Shown: positions 47,792-55,590 of the stretch, one piece after another | Layout of the letters: every line of letters begins with the position of its first letter | How positions within the stretch are numbered: position 1 is the first letter of the stretch | NCBI RefSeq assembly: GCF_015476235.1 | Contig: NZ_CP064338.1 | Location: 248,001 to 312,000, forward strand | Direction: 5' to 3' | DNA from: Caldimonas thermodepolymerans | Lineage (GTDB): Bacteria; Pseudomonadota; Gammaproteobacteria; Burkholderiales; Burkholderiaceae_C | Length of the DNA stretch: 64,000 bases | Notes under the pieces: model-generated | What the model was told of the DNA's origin: nothing | What the model saw: only the letters and a program-made list of their open reading frames with translations | Databases searched by the model: none | Program-made: the position numbers and the translations under genes

Positions 47792-49063
47792 ATGAGTCTG
47801 TTCCCGCAATGGCGCGAGAAAACCGAGGGGATCGTCGCGCCGGACGAACGGCTGCCCTGGCCCCAGACGCTGGCGATGGGCGTGCAGCACGTCGTCGCGA
47901 TGTTCGGCGCGACGGTGCTGGCGCCGCTGCTGATGGGGTTCGACCCCAACGTCGCGATCCTGATGAGCGGCATCGGCACGCTGATCTTCTTCTTCATCGT
48001 CGGCGGCAAGGTGCCGAGCTACCTCGGCTCCAGTTTCGCCTTCATCGGCGTGGTGATCGCCGCCACCGGCTACGCCGGGCAGGGGGCCAACCCCAACCTG
48101 GGCGTCGCGCTGGGCGGCATCATCGCCTGCGGCGTGCTCTACACGCTGATCGGCCTGGTCGTGATGGCGGTGGGAACGGGCTGGATCGAGCGCTTCATGC
48201 CCCCGGTGGTCACCGGCGCGGTGGTGGCGGTGATCGGGCTGAACCTGGCGGCCGTGCCGATCAAGAACATGGCGCCCACGCCGTTCGACGCGTGGATGCA
48301 GGCGGTGACCTTCGTCAGCGTCGGTGCGGTCGCGGTGTTCACCCGCGGCATGGTGCAGCGCCTGCTGATCCTGGTGGGCCTGATCGTCGCCACCGTCATC
48401 TACGCGGTGCTCACCAACGGCCTGGGCCTGGGCCAGCCGATCGACTTCTCCAAGGTGGCCAACGCCCCGTGGTTCGGCATGCCGGGCTTCGCCTCGCCGG
48501 TGTTCGACGCCAACGCGATGCTGCTGATCGCGCCGGTGGCGGTGATCCTGGTGGCGGAGAACCTGGGCCACATCAAGGCCGTCAGCGCCATGACCGGGCG
48601 CGACATGAACCCGTACATGGGCCGCGCCTTCGTCGGTGACGGCATCGCCACCATCGTCTCGGGTGCCTCGGGTGGTACCGGCGTGACCACCTACGCCGAG
48701 AACATCGGCGTGATGGCCGCCACCAAGATCTACTCGACGGCCATCTTCGTGGTCGCCGCGCTGATCGCCATCGTGCTGGGCTTCAGCCCCAAGTTCGGCG
48801 CGCTGATCCAGACCGTGCCGGTGGCGGTGATGGGCGGCGTGTCCATCGTCGTGTTCGGCCTGATCGCCGTGGCCGGCGCCAAGATCTGGGTCGACAACCA
48901 GGTCGACTTCAGCAACAACACCAACCTGATCGTCGCCGCGATCACGCTGATCCTGGGCACCGGCGACTACACGCTGCGCCTGGGTGAATTCGCGCTGGGC
49001 GGCATCGGCACCGCGACCTTCGGCGCCATCATCCTCTACGCCCTGCTGAACCGCTCGAAGTGA
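47792..49063 (+). CDS. NCS2 family nucleobase permease (uracil/xanthine type)
   Basis: This 423-residue inner-membrane symporter has about 14 hydrophobic segments. NCS2 marks are the PWPQTLAMGVQHVVAMFGATVL N-terminal segment (key QH motif), LGSSFAFIGVV, PPVVTGAVVAVIGLNLA and the substrate-site helix VAENLGHIKAV plus the TTYAENIGVMA motif. These match the UraA/RutG uracil group more than the purine group. Start ATG 47792 follows CAGGAG. Its neighbours give no pathway link, although a deaminase/oxidase cluster lies 10 kb away. Confidence 0.9.
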   Translation: MSLFPQWREKTEGIVAPDERLPWPQTLAMGVQHVVAMFGATVLAPLLMGFDPNVAILMSGIGTLIFFFIVGGKVPSYLGSSFAFIGVVIAATGYAGQGANPNLGVALGGIIACGVLYTLIGLVVMAVGTGWIERFMPPVVTGAVVAVIGLNLAAVPIKNMAPTPFDAWMQAVTFVSVGAVAVFTRGMVQRLLILVGLIVATVIYAVLTNGLGLGQPIDFSKVANAPWFGMPGFASPVFDANAMLLIAPVAVILVAENLGHIKAVSAMTGRDMNPYMGRAFVGDGIATIVSGASGGTGVTTYAENIGVMAATKIYSTAIFVVAALIAIVLGFSPKFGALIQTVPVAVMGGVSIVVFGLIAVAGAKIWVDNQVDFSNNTNLIVAAITLILGTGDYTLRLGEFALGGIGTATFGAIILYALLNRSK

Positions 49064-49120
49064 GCGTCCACTGCCGGCGCGGCGAACCTTGTCCCTGCGC
49101 TGGCTCAAGGTCTTCGCCGG

Positions 49121-49144
49121 GCGGGCAGGCAAAAACCTGCCCGC
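49121..49144 (+). terminator. Hairpin after the NCS2 permease
   Basis: GCGGGCAGG and CCTGCCCGC form a perfect 9-bp stem with a 6-nt A-rich loop, 58 bp after the permease stop. It is a likely terminator despite lacking a T-run, or the first of two hairpins in a leader. Confidence 0.45.
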
Positions 49145-49160
49145 TGCGCTAGAGTGGAGG

Positions 49161-49184
49161 CTGCGGTGCCGTCTTGCACCGCAG
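49161..49184 (+). promoter_or_regulatory. Leader hairpin directly before a micro-ORF ribosome binding site
   Basis: CTGCGGTGC and GCACCGCAG pair perfectly (9 bp, 6-nt loop). The very next bases are AAGGAG, then ATG at 49198. The structure could control translation of the 51-residue frame. Confidence 0.5.
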
Positions 49185-49197
49185 AAGGAGAGACCCC

Positions 49198-49353
49198 ATG
49201 TTGACACCCGCCAGCATTGGCGGGCGTGACGCAAGGCGACTCCTGCCTCGTGTCTACGCCCTCAAGCGTCGCAACGACGCCAACTGCATGCGCCTGGCAT
49301 GCATCGAGCGCCGCATCGTCCGCCGCTCGGCCTTCAGCATCCCCGACCGTTAG
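49198..49353 (+). CDS. 51-residue basic micro-protein
   Basis: ATG 49198 has AAGGAG 7 bp upstream. The product is Arg-rich (MLTPASIGGRDARRLLPRVY, then LKRRNDANCMRLACIERRIV) and contains two cysteines. No family is recognised. A TAGAGT (49151-49156) upstream could be a -10 element. The strong ribosome binding site and leader hairpin argue for real translation, but length is small. Confidence 0.5.
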   Translation: MLTPASIGGRDARRLLPRVYALKRRNDANCMRLACIERRIVRRSAFSIPDR

Positions 49354-49514
49354 GTTCCTTCGGTCCTGCACCGCGCGCGGTGGGCGTCGTCGCGCCGCTG
49401 CGCCACGCAACCGCTTCCCGGCCACCTGGTCTCCGGCTTCGCCATGTCGAGCCGGTCGCCTGCGTTCGCCTTGAAGCACCCGAAACGCAACCTCAACTCC
49501 AGGAGATGCAGATC

Positions 49515-49649
49515 ATGTCGTTCCGTGAATCCATCCGTACCCCGCTGCTGGTGATCAAGCACTGGCAAGCGCCCGACGTCGTCATCGAAGCCGTGAAGTT
49601 GCTGCTGCCCTACGTGGCGGCTGGCGCCGTGCTGCTCGGCGCGGCGTGA
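49515..49649 (+). CDS. 44-residue membrane micro-protein
   Basis: ATG 49515, with AGGAG about 10 bp upstream, opens a 44-residue frame: MSFRESIRTPLLVIKHWQAP then a hydrophobic C-terminal helix (AVKLLLPYVAAGAVLLGAA). A second ATG at 49506 is in frame. It is a probable single-pass inner-membrane peptide and follows the Arg-rich micro-ORF by about 160 bp. No homologue is recognised. Confidence 0.5.
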   Translation: MSFRESIRTPLLVIKHWQAPDVVIEAVKLLLPYVAAGAVLLGAA

Positions 49650-49997
49650 GGTGCGACGCCGTCTCACGGTTGCGGCCGCCTCGCTGAGGCGGCCTGCGGT
49701 CGGATGCACCACGGCAAGACTTTCCGGCGATCCACTGTCCCGAGTCGCCTCCGAGTCGGCGTCCGGCTGGCATTGGCGGCCTGATCCCCCGAGGCCCCGG
49801 GGGGCCTGCCTGTTCCCCGCTTTCCTCGGCTGCATGCCGTGGCCCAGGTAAGCGCAGTCCACCTGGTCGCGGCCTGAGCGTGCGCCGTGCGCTCGCCACA
49901 TGCCGGGCACTGTTTTCTTCCTGCGCGGTTTCCGCACGCGGCCTTCCCAGCAAGGCCGCGCGGCTTGCCGTATGGTGGCGGCCAGAGGAGACAAGAC
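49650..49997. other. Hairpin-rich gap before the LysR gene
   Basis: No convincing gene in 348 bp. A perfect 9-bp stem (49674-49682 with 49686-49694, loop GCT) follows the micro-ORF stop by 24 bp and may be its terminator. Another perfect 9-bp stem (49937-49945 with 49952-49960) lies just before lysR. The lysR promoter must be in this stretch. Confidence 0.5.
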
Positions 49998-50978
49998 ATG
50001 AAGGACGATCGCCTGGTGGAGATGCGCATCTTCAAGGGTGTGGCGGAGACGGGCGGCTTCACGGCGGCGGCCGTGCGGCTGGGGGTGAGCCAGCCGGTGG
50101 TGAGCAGGGCCATCGCCTCGCTCGAGGCGCGCCTGGGCTGCAAGCTGCTGCACCGGTCCACCCGCATCCAGCGCCTGACGCAGGAAGGCGAGCGCTACCT
50201 GGCGCTGTGCACCCGCGTGCTCGACATGCTGGAGCAGGCCGAAGCCGAGATGCGCGCCGACGATCCGGTGGGCACGCTGCACGTCAGCGCGCCCCTGGCG
50301 TTCGGGCTGGACCAAGTCGTGCCCTGCCTGCCGGGCTTCCTGCAGGCCTACCCCCGGCTGTCGGTACACGTGTCGCTGACCGACGCGGTCGTGAACCTGA
50401 TCGGCAGCCACGTGGATGTGGCGATCCGCATGGGGCGCATCCACGACGGGACGCTGGTCAGCCGCAAGCTGTGCCACCTGCACCGCATCATCGTGGCCTC
50501 ACCTGCCTACCTCGCGCGCCACGGCACGCCCGTGACGCCGGCCAGCCTGGAGAGCGGCCAGCACAACTGCCTGCTGTGGGACGGCATGCACAAGCACCTG
50601 AACCGCTGGCCGCTGCGCATCAACGGGCGCATCGAGCACTTCGAGGCGCGCGGCAACTTCCACACCGACAACGGCAGCACGCTGTACCAGATGTGCGTGG
50701 CCGGCATGGGCATCATGCGCTTGGCCGAGCACCTGGCCCTGCCGGCATTGCGGCGTGGCGAGCTGGTGGAGATCCTGGCCGACTACAACGTGCGCGACGA
50801 TTCCTCGGCCATCCATGCCGTCTACCTGCACGGCAACCGCAACGCGCCGCGCGTGCGCGCCTTCGTGAACCACTGCGTCGAGTACTTCGCGAACCCCCCG
50901 TGGCTGCGCGACACGCCTCCGCCGGCAGCCGCCGGAGCCGCGATGTCGCGGGCGGTTGTCGAGGTGGCGTCGACCTGA
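49998..50978 (+). CDS. LysR family transcriptional regulator
   Basis: This 326-residue regulator has an N-terminal winged helix (FKGVAETGGFTAAAVRLGVS then QPVVSRAIASLEARLGCKLL, residues about 13-51) and a C-terminal substrate-binding domain. The start ATG 49998 follows AGAGGAG. It lies on the same strand and 146 bp ahead of the aldolase/TRAP genes, so it probably senses their substrate. The C-terminal tail is longer than usual and rich in Ala/Pro. Confidence 0.92.
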   Translation: MKDDRLVEMRIFKGVAETGGFTAAAVRLGVSQPVVSRAIASLEARLGCKLLHRSTRIQRLTQEGERYLALCTRVLDMLEQAEAEMRADDPVGTLHVSAPLAFGLDQVVPCLPGFLQAYPRLSVHVSLTDAVVNLIGSHVDVAIRMGRIHDGTLVSRKLCHLHRIIVASPAYLARHGTPVTPASLESGQHNCLLWDGMHKHLNRWPLRINGRIEHFEARGNFHTDNGSTLYQMCVAGMGIMRLAEHLALPALRRGELVEILADYNVRDDSSAIHAVYLHGNRNAPRVRAFVNHCVEYFANPPWLRDTPPPAAAGAAMSRAVVEVAST

Positions 50979-51124
50979 CGTCGCTCCCCCGCGTCCCTGG
51001 CGCGGACGCAGCCATCCATTCTGGCTGCGCATAAATGTTATCGGTGCCGCCGTATTGGTCCATGTCAAGGTCGTACCTATCGTCTGCACCTGACATCCAT
51101 CAACAACAAAGCAGGAGCACGACG
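50979..51124 (+). promoter_or_regulatory. Promoter region of the aldolase-TRAP operon
   Basis: This 146-bp spacer contains ATAAATGTTAT (51031-51041), a small inverted repeat resembling the T-N11-A LysR-binding pattern, in a locally AT-richer part. AGCAGGAG precedes the aldolase start. Assignment is tentative. Confidence 0.35.
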
Positions 51125-51970
51125 ATGACCGAGAACCTTGCCCGCGCGCCCGTGACCGCCGTAAAGCTCGCTGGCCGTGAATCGATCTATCAACCCGAGC
51201 AGCCGGGGTTGAAGTTCCCGAGCATCCCGACCTTCGAGACCAAGGCACAGCAGCGCCAGTACCTCAAGGAACGCCTCGTGGCGGCCTGCCGGGCGTTCGC
51301 GCAGCACGGTCTGGACTACGGCTTTGCCGGCCACCTGACAGTGCGCGATCCGGAGTTCCCGGAGCTGTACTGGACCAACCCGATGGCGGTGCACTTTGCG
51401 CAGGTCAAGGTGAGCAACTTGATCCTGGTCGACCACAAGGGCAAGGTGCTCGAAGGCGGCTATGCGGTCAACCGTGCCGGCTTCGTGCTCCACGCCGCGG
51501 TGCATGCCGCCAACCCGGACATCGTCGCGATGTGCCATGCGCACACGGAGTACGGCACGGCGTTCGCCGCGCTGGGCAAGCCACTCGCGCCGCTGTCGCA
51601 GGACGCTGCCGCCTTCTTCGAGGACCATGTCGTGATCCGCGAGGAAGCCGGCCAGGTGGCCGTGGAGACGCAGGCCGGCAGCTCGGTGTGCGACAAGTTC
51701 CGCGGCGTGAAGGCGGCCATCCACCAGAACCACGGCCTGTTCACGGTGAGTCGCCACAGCATCGACTCGGCCGCGTTCTGGTTCATCGCGCTGGAGCGTT
51801 GCTGCAAGCAGCAGCTGATGATCGAGGCCACGGGCCAGCAGCCGGTGCTGGTGTCGCCCGAGCGCTCGCGCTACAGCCGCGAGCACGTCGGCAGCGAGTA
51901 CATCGGCTGGCTGCACTTCCAGCCGATCTACGAGCACCTCGCGGCCACCCAGCCTGACATGTTCGAGTGA
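51125..51970 (+). CDS. Class II aldolase/adducin family protein
   Basis: This 281-residue protein has the aldolase II fold, which uses a divalent metal. Family marks are YGFAGHLTVRDPEFP, YWTNPMAVHFAQV, the metal ligands His-x-His in MCHAHTEYG and a later NHGLF. Such enzymes cleave or decarboxylate phosphosugars or 2-keto acids; many related proteins with this longer N-terminus are uncharacterised. It sits between a LysR regulator and the DctQMP genes and so likely acts on the acid brought in by that transporter. Confidence 0.87.
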   Translation: MTENLARAPVTAVKLAGRESIYQPEQPGLKFPSIPTFETKAQQRQYLKERLVAACRAFAQHGLDYGFAGHLTVRDPEFPELYWTNPMAVHFAQVKVSNLILVDHKGKVLEGGYAVNRAGFVLHAAVHAANPDIVAMCHAHTEYGTAFAALGKPLAPLSQDAAAFFEDHVVIREEAGQVAVETQAGSSVCDKFRGVKAAIHQNHGLFTVSRHSIDSAAFWFIALERCCKQQLMIEATGQQPVLVSPERSRYSREHVGSEYIGWLHFQPIYEHLAATQPDMFE

Positions 51971-52061
51971 CGGCCACGACGCGGTTTTCCCATAACAACA
52001 AGGCGCAACCTCGATTGCGCCGGGGCGGCCGGCCCGAGTGGCCGGCCTGCAAGGAGACGCT

Positions 52062-52643
52062 ATGCAAACCATCGTCAGGGGCTGGTTCCGCCTCCTGAAC
52101 ATCACCCTCGTGGCCTGCCTGGGCGCCATGGTGGTCCTGGTGTTCGGCAACGTTGTGTTGCGCTACGCCTTCAATTCCGGACTGGAAGTCTCCGAGGAGC
52201 TGTCGCGGCTCCTGTTCCTGATCAGCACCTTCCTTGGCGCCATCGTCGCGATGCGCGAACGCCTGCACCTGGGCGTGGACAGCCTGGTGCGCCGGCTGGG
52301 CCACCGCGGGCGCATCGCATGCCTGGTGCTGAGCCAGCTGGGCATGCTGGGCTGCACCGGCCTGCTGCTGGTGGGCAGCTGGCAGCAGATGGTGATCAAC
52401 CTCGACACGACGATGCCGGTGACCGGCGTCTCGATGGCGATCTTCTACGGCACCGGCGTCGTGTTCGGCATCTCCGTCGGGTTGATGCTGCTGCATGACC
52501 TGTACCGGGCGCTGACCGGTCACCTTGCCGAGGACGAGGCGGTGATCGTGCAGGCCAGCGAGGACGGCGACATGGACGCCCTCGCACAGGCATCGGCGGC
52601 CAAGGCCGGCGGAGGGGTGGTCAAGCAGGAGGCCCTGTCATGA
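52062..52643 (+). CDS. dctQ: TRAP transporter small membrane subunit DctQ
   Basis: This 193-residue protein has four hydrophobic segments and the DctQ marks VFGNVVLRYAFNSGLEVSEELS and LHLGVDSLV. A charged C-terminal tail of about 45 residues is extra. ATG 52062 has AAGGAG 7 bp upstream. Its stop overlaps the dctM start (ATGA). Confidence 0.94.
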   Translation: MQTIVRGWFRLLNITLVACLGAMVVLVFGNVVLRYAFNSGLEVSEELSRLLFLISTFLGAIVAMRERLHLGVDSLVRRLGHRGRIACLVLSQLGMLGCTGLLLVGSWQQMVINLDTTMPVTGVSMAIFYGTGVVFGISVGLMLLHDLYRALTGHLAEDEAVIVQASEDGDMDALAQASAAKAGGGVVKQEALS

Positions 52644-53923
52644 TGGTGCTGGCGATGTTCCTCGGGTCCCTGCTGGTGCCCATCGCGCTGGGCATGCCCA
52701 TCGCGTATGCCCTGCTGATCAGCGGCGCGACGCTGATGTGGCACCAGGACATGTTCGATGCGCAGATCGTCGCGCAGAACCTCATCAACGGGGCGGACAG
52801 CTTCCCGCTGATGGCGGTGCCCTTCTTCCTGCTGGCCGGCGAGATCATGAACGTGGGCGGCCTGTCGCGCCGCATCGTCGACGTCGCGATGGCCCTGGTG
52901 GGTCACATCCGCGGTGGGATGGGCTACGTGATCATCGTGGCCGGCTGCATGCTGTCCGCGTTGTCGGGCTCGGCGGTGGCCGATGCGGCGGCGCTGTCGG
53001 CCCTGATGCTGCCGATGATGATGCGCGCCGGCTACGACAAGGCCTCCACCGGCGGCCTGATCGCCGCCACCAGCATCATCGGGCCGATCATCCCGCCGTC
53101 GATCGGCTTCATCATCTTCGGCGTGACCGGCGGGGTTTCCATCACCCGGCTGTTCCTCGCCGGTATCGTCCCGGGCCTCGTGATCGGCATCGCGCTGGCC
53201 GCCGCTTGGTACTGGCAGACCCGCGGCACCGCCCTGAGTCCGATGCCGCGCCAGCCTTGGGCGTCCGTCGTGAAGGCGGTGATCAGCGGGTTCTGGGCCC
53301 TGCTGCTGCCGGTGATCATCGTCGTGGGCCTGCGCTTCGGCGTGTTCACGCCGACCGAGGCGGCGGTGGTCGCGGCCGTGTACGCGCTCCTGGTCTCGGT
53401 GCTGGTATACCGCGAGATGGACATGAAGGCGCTGGTCCACGCGATGCTCGCCACGGCCAGGATGAGCGCAACGGTGATGTTCCTGATCGCCGCGGCGATG
53501 GTGGCGGCGTGGATGATCACGGTGGCCGAGCTGCCGGACATCGTGGTGGAGCTGCTCGCACCGCTGATCGGCTCGCCGCGGCTGCTGATGCTGGCCATCG
53601 TCACGCTGCTGCTGGTCGTCGGCATGGCGATGGACATGATCCCGATGATCCTCATCCTGACGCCGGTACTGCTGCCGGTGGTGAAGCAGGCCGGCATCGA
53701 CCCGGTCTACTTTGGCGTGGTCTTCATCGTGGCCTGTTCGATCGGCCTCATCACCCCGCCGGTCGGATCGGTGCTCAACGTGGTGCGCAGCGTCTCGCGC
53801 CTCGACATGGAGGAGATCGTCAAGGGTGTCTGGCCTTTCCTGATCGTCGAGGTCGCCGTGCTGTACCTGCTCGTGTTCTTCCCTGGACTGGTCACCGTGC
53901 CGGCGCGCTGGTTCGCGGGTTGA
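52640..53923 (+). CDS. dctM: TRAP transporter large membrane subunit DctM
   Basis: This 427-residue protein has about 12 hydrophobic segments and DctM marks (PLMAVPFFLLAGEIMNVGGL, GSAVADAAALSALMLPMM, IGPIIPPSIGFIIFGV and SIGLITPPVGSVLNV). With DctQ it forms the secondary transporter driven by Na+. It starts at ATG 52640 overlapping dctQ. Confidence 0.96.
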   Translation: MMVLAMFLGSLLVPIALGMPIAYALLISGATLMWHQDMFDAQIVAQNLINGADSFPLMAVPFFLLAGEIMNVGGLSRRIVDVAMALVGHIRGGMGYVIIVAGCMLSALSGSAVADAAALSALMLPMMMRAGYDKASTGGLIAATSIIGPIIPPSIGFIIFGVTGGVSITRLFLAGIVPGLVIGIALAAAWYWQTRGTALSPMPRQPWASVVKAVISGFWALLLPVIIVVGLRFGVFTPTEAAVVAAVYALLVSVLVYREMDMKALVHAMLATARMSATVMFLIAAAMVAAWMITVAELPDIVVELLAPLIGSPRLLMLAIVTLLLVVGMAMDMIPMILILTPVLLPVVKQAGIDPVYFGVVFIVACSIGLITPPVGSVLNVVRSVSRLDMEEIVKGVWPFLIVEVAVLYLLVFFPGLVTVPARWFAG

Positions 53924-53960
53924 TCCTTCCTCCACATTCCAAACCATGAAGGAGACTTGC

Positions 53961-54980
53961 ATGAAGAAGTTGTTGAAGACCCTGGCCCTGGGCATGCTCC
54001 TGCCGGCGTTCATGGCTGCGAGCCAGGTCCATGCCGCGGACATCAAGAACCGCACGCTGCGCTTCTCGCACGTGCAGCCCAAGGAAAGTCACATGGGCTA
54101 TGGCGTGGAGCAGTTCGCCAAGCGCGTGCGCGAGAAGAGCGACGGCAAGATCAACATCCGCATCTTCCACAACGGCACGCTGGGCGGCGACATCCAGACC
54201 CTGTCTGCGCTGCAGGGGGGCACGATCGACATGACAACCATGCCGCCCGGGCTGATGGTGGGCCTGTCGGCCGAATACGGCGTGTTCGACATCCCCTTCC
54301 TGTTCCAGGACTTCCGCGAGGCCGACGCGGTGCTGGATGGCCCGCTGGGCAAGAAGATGATGGAGCGCCTGCCGCGTGGCCTGGTCGGCCTGGCCTACTG
54401 GGACCACGGCTTCCGCAACCTGTCGAACAACAAGCGCCCGATCGCGAAGCTGGAGGACATCCAGGGCCTGAAGCTGCGCGTGCTGCAGGCCCCGCTGATG
54501 CTCGACACCTTCAAGGCGCTGGGTGCCAACGCGGTGCCGCTGCCATTCACCGAGCTGTTCACGGCGATGGAGACCAATGCGGTGGACGGGCAGGACAATC
54601 CCATCGTTGCCTTCGAGACCAACAAGTTCTACGAGGTGCAGAAGCACCTGTCCAGCACCCGCCACGTCTACAACCCGCTGATCGTGCTGGTCTCGCAGGC
54701 GAGCTGGAACAAGCTGACGCCGGACGAGCAGAAGCTGCTGCGCGAGGCGGCAGAGGAAGTGCGCGCCGACCAGCGCAAGGTCTCGCGCGAGATGGAGGCC
54801 AAGGCCATCGAGAAGGCAAAGCAGCACGGCACCATCTACACCGACATCACTCCGCGGGAGCGCGCGCGCATGGCGCAGGCGGTCGCGCCGGTGATCGCGC
54901 AGCACAAGCAGCAGATCGGCGCCGCGCTGGTCGACGAGTTCCTCGCCGAAGTGGCGAAGGTGCGCCAACAGCAGCAGTGA
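53961..54980 (+). CDS. dctP: TRAP transporter substrate-binding protein DctP
   Basis: This 339-residue periplasmic protein has a signal peptide (KKLLKTLALGMLLPAFMAAS, cleaved near VHAAD) and the DctP fold. Marks are FSHVQPKESHMGYGVEQFAK, FHNGTLGGDIQTLSALQGG, LKLRVLQAPLMLDTFKALG (Arg that binds the carboxylate) and AVDGQDNP. The carboxylate substrate is not known; neighbours (class II aldolase) suggest a sugar acid or hydroxy acid. ATG 53961 follows AAGGAG; an in-frame ATG at 53946 is less likely. Confidence 0.94.
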   Translation: MKKLLKTLALGMLLPAFMAASQVHAADIKNRTLRFSHVQPKESHMGYGVEQFAKRVREKSDGKINIRIFHNGTLGGDIQTLSALQGGTIDMTTMPPGLMVGLSAEYGVFDIPFLFQDFREADAVLDGPLGKKMMERLPRGLVGLAYWDHGFRNLSNNKRPIAKLEDIQGLKLRVLQAPLMLDTFKALGANAVPLPFTELFTAMETNAVDGQDNPIVAFETNKFYEVQKHLSSTRHVYNPLIVLVSQASWNKLTPDEQKLLREAAEEVRADQRKVSREMEAKAIEKAKQHGTIYTDITPRERARMAQAVAPVIAQHKQQIGAALVDEFLAEVAKVRQQQQ

Positions 54981-55059
54981 CCAGGTCGTGACCCGGTGGA
55001 CCGGGCGAGGCCGGCAGCGCGCCGTGCCGTCGCCGGTCCCGCAGGCCGTGGACGTCGGT

Positions 55060-55590
55060 TCAGAATAGCTGGTCCACGGCGCGCCGGATCCCGCCGTACC
55101 CCGTGCAGCGGCACAGGTGGCCGCACAGCAGCTCGCTGGCCTCGCTGGCGCTGGGCCGCGGTTGCTGCTGGTGCAGGTGGGTCAGCGTCATCACGAAGCC
55201 GCCGGTGCAGTAGCCGCATTGCAGGCCGCCACAGGTGGCCAGCGCCTCGCGCACCGGCGCGCTTTCGGGGCGCTGCGCGACCGCCTCGATGGTCGTCACG
55301 CGCCGGCCCGCCAGCTGCCAGGCCATCACGAGGCAGGCGTTGGCCGGCACGTCGTCCAGCCACACCATGCAGGCGCCGCAGCGGCCGACCTCGCAGCCGG
55401 GCTTGGCGCCGGTGAGGCCGAAGTCCTCGCGCAGCAGCGACAGCAGCCGGCGCGTCGGCGCGCAGCGAACGTGCACTGCCTGCCCGTTCAGTTCGAAGGA
55501 CACCTCGACCTCGGCCGGGGTGTCGGACTCGCCTGCCGTGGCGGTACCGGGGGCTTGCGATGCGGGCTCGGTGAGCGTCGCGGTGGTCAT
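55060..55590 (-). CDS. Molybdenum hydroxylase [2Fe-2S] subunit
   Basis: This 176-residue protein of the xanthine-dehydrogenase small-subunit type carries two iron-sulfur clusters. The N-terminal ferredoxin cluster ligands are Cys66, 71, 74 and 86 (KPGCEVGRCGACMV), and the C-terminal cluster is bound by CGYC (about 125-128) and HLCRCTGY (about 160-162). It is the last gene of the operon and overlaps the large subunit by 4 bp. A Thr/Ala/Ser-rich N-terminus of about 25 residues precedes the domain. The reductase partner chain is complete with the FAD and Mo subunits. Confidence 0.94.
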   Translation of the reverse strand: MTTATLTEPASQAPGTATAGESDTPAEVEVSFELNGQAVHVRCAPTRRLLSLLREDFGLTGAKPGCEVGRCGACMVWLDDVPANACLVMAWQLAGRRVTTIEAVAQRPESAPVREALATCGGLQCGYCTGGFVMTLTHLHQQQPRPSASEASELLCGHLCRCTGYGGIRRAVDQLF

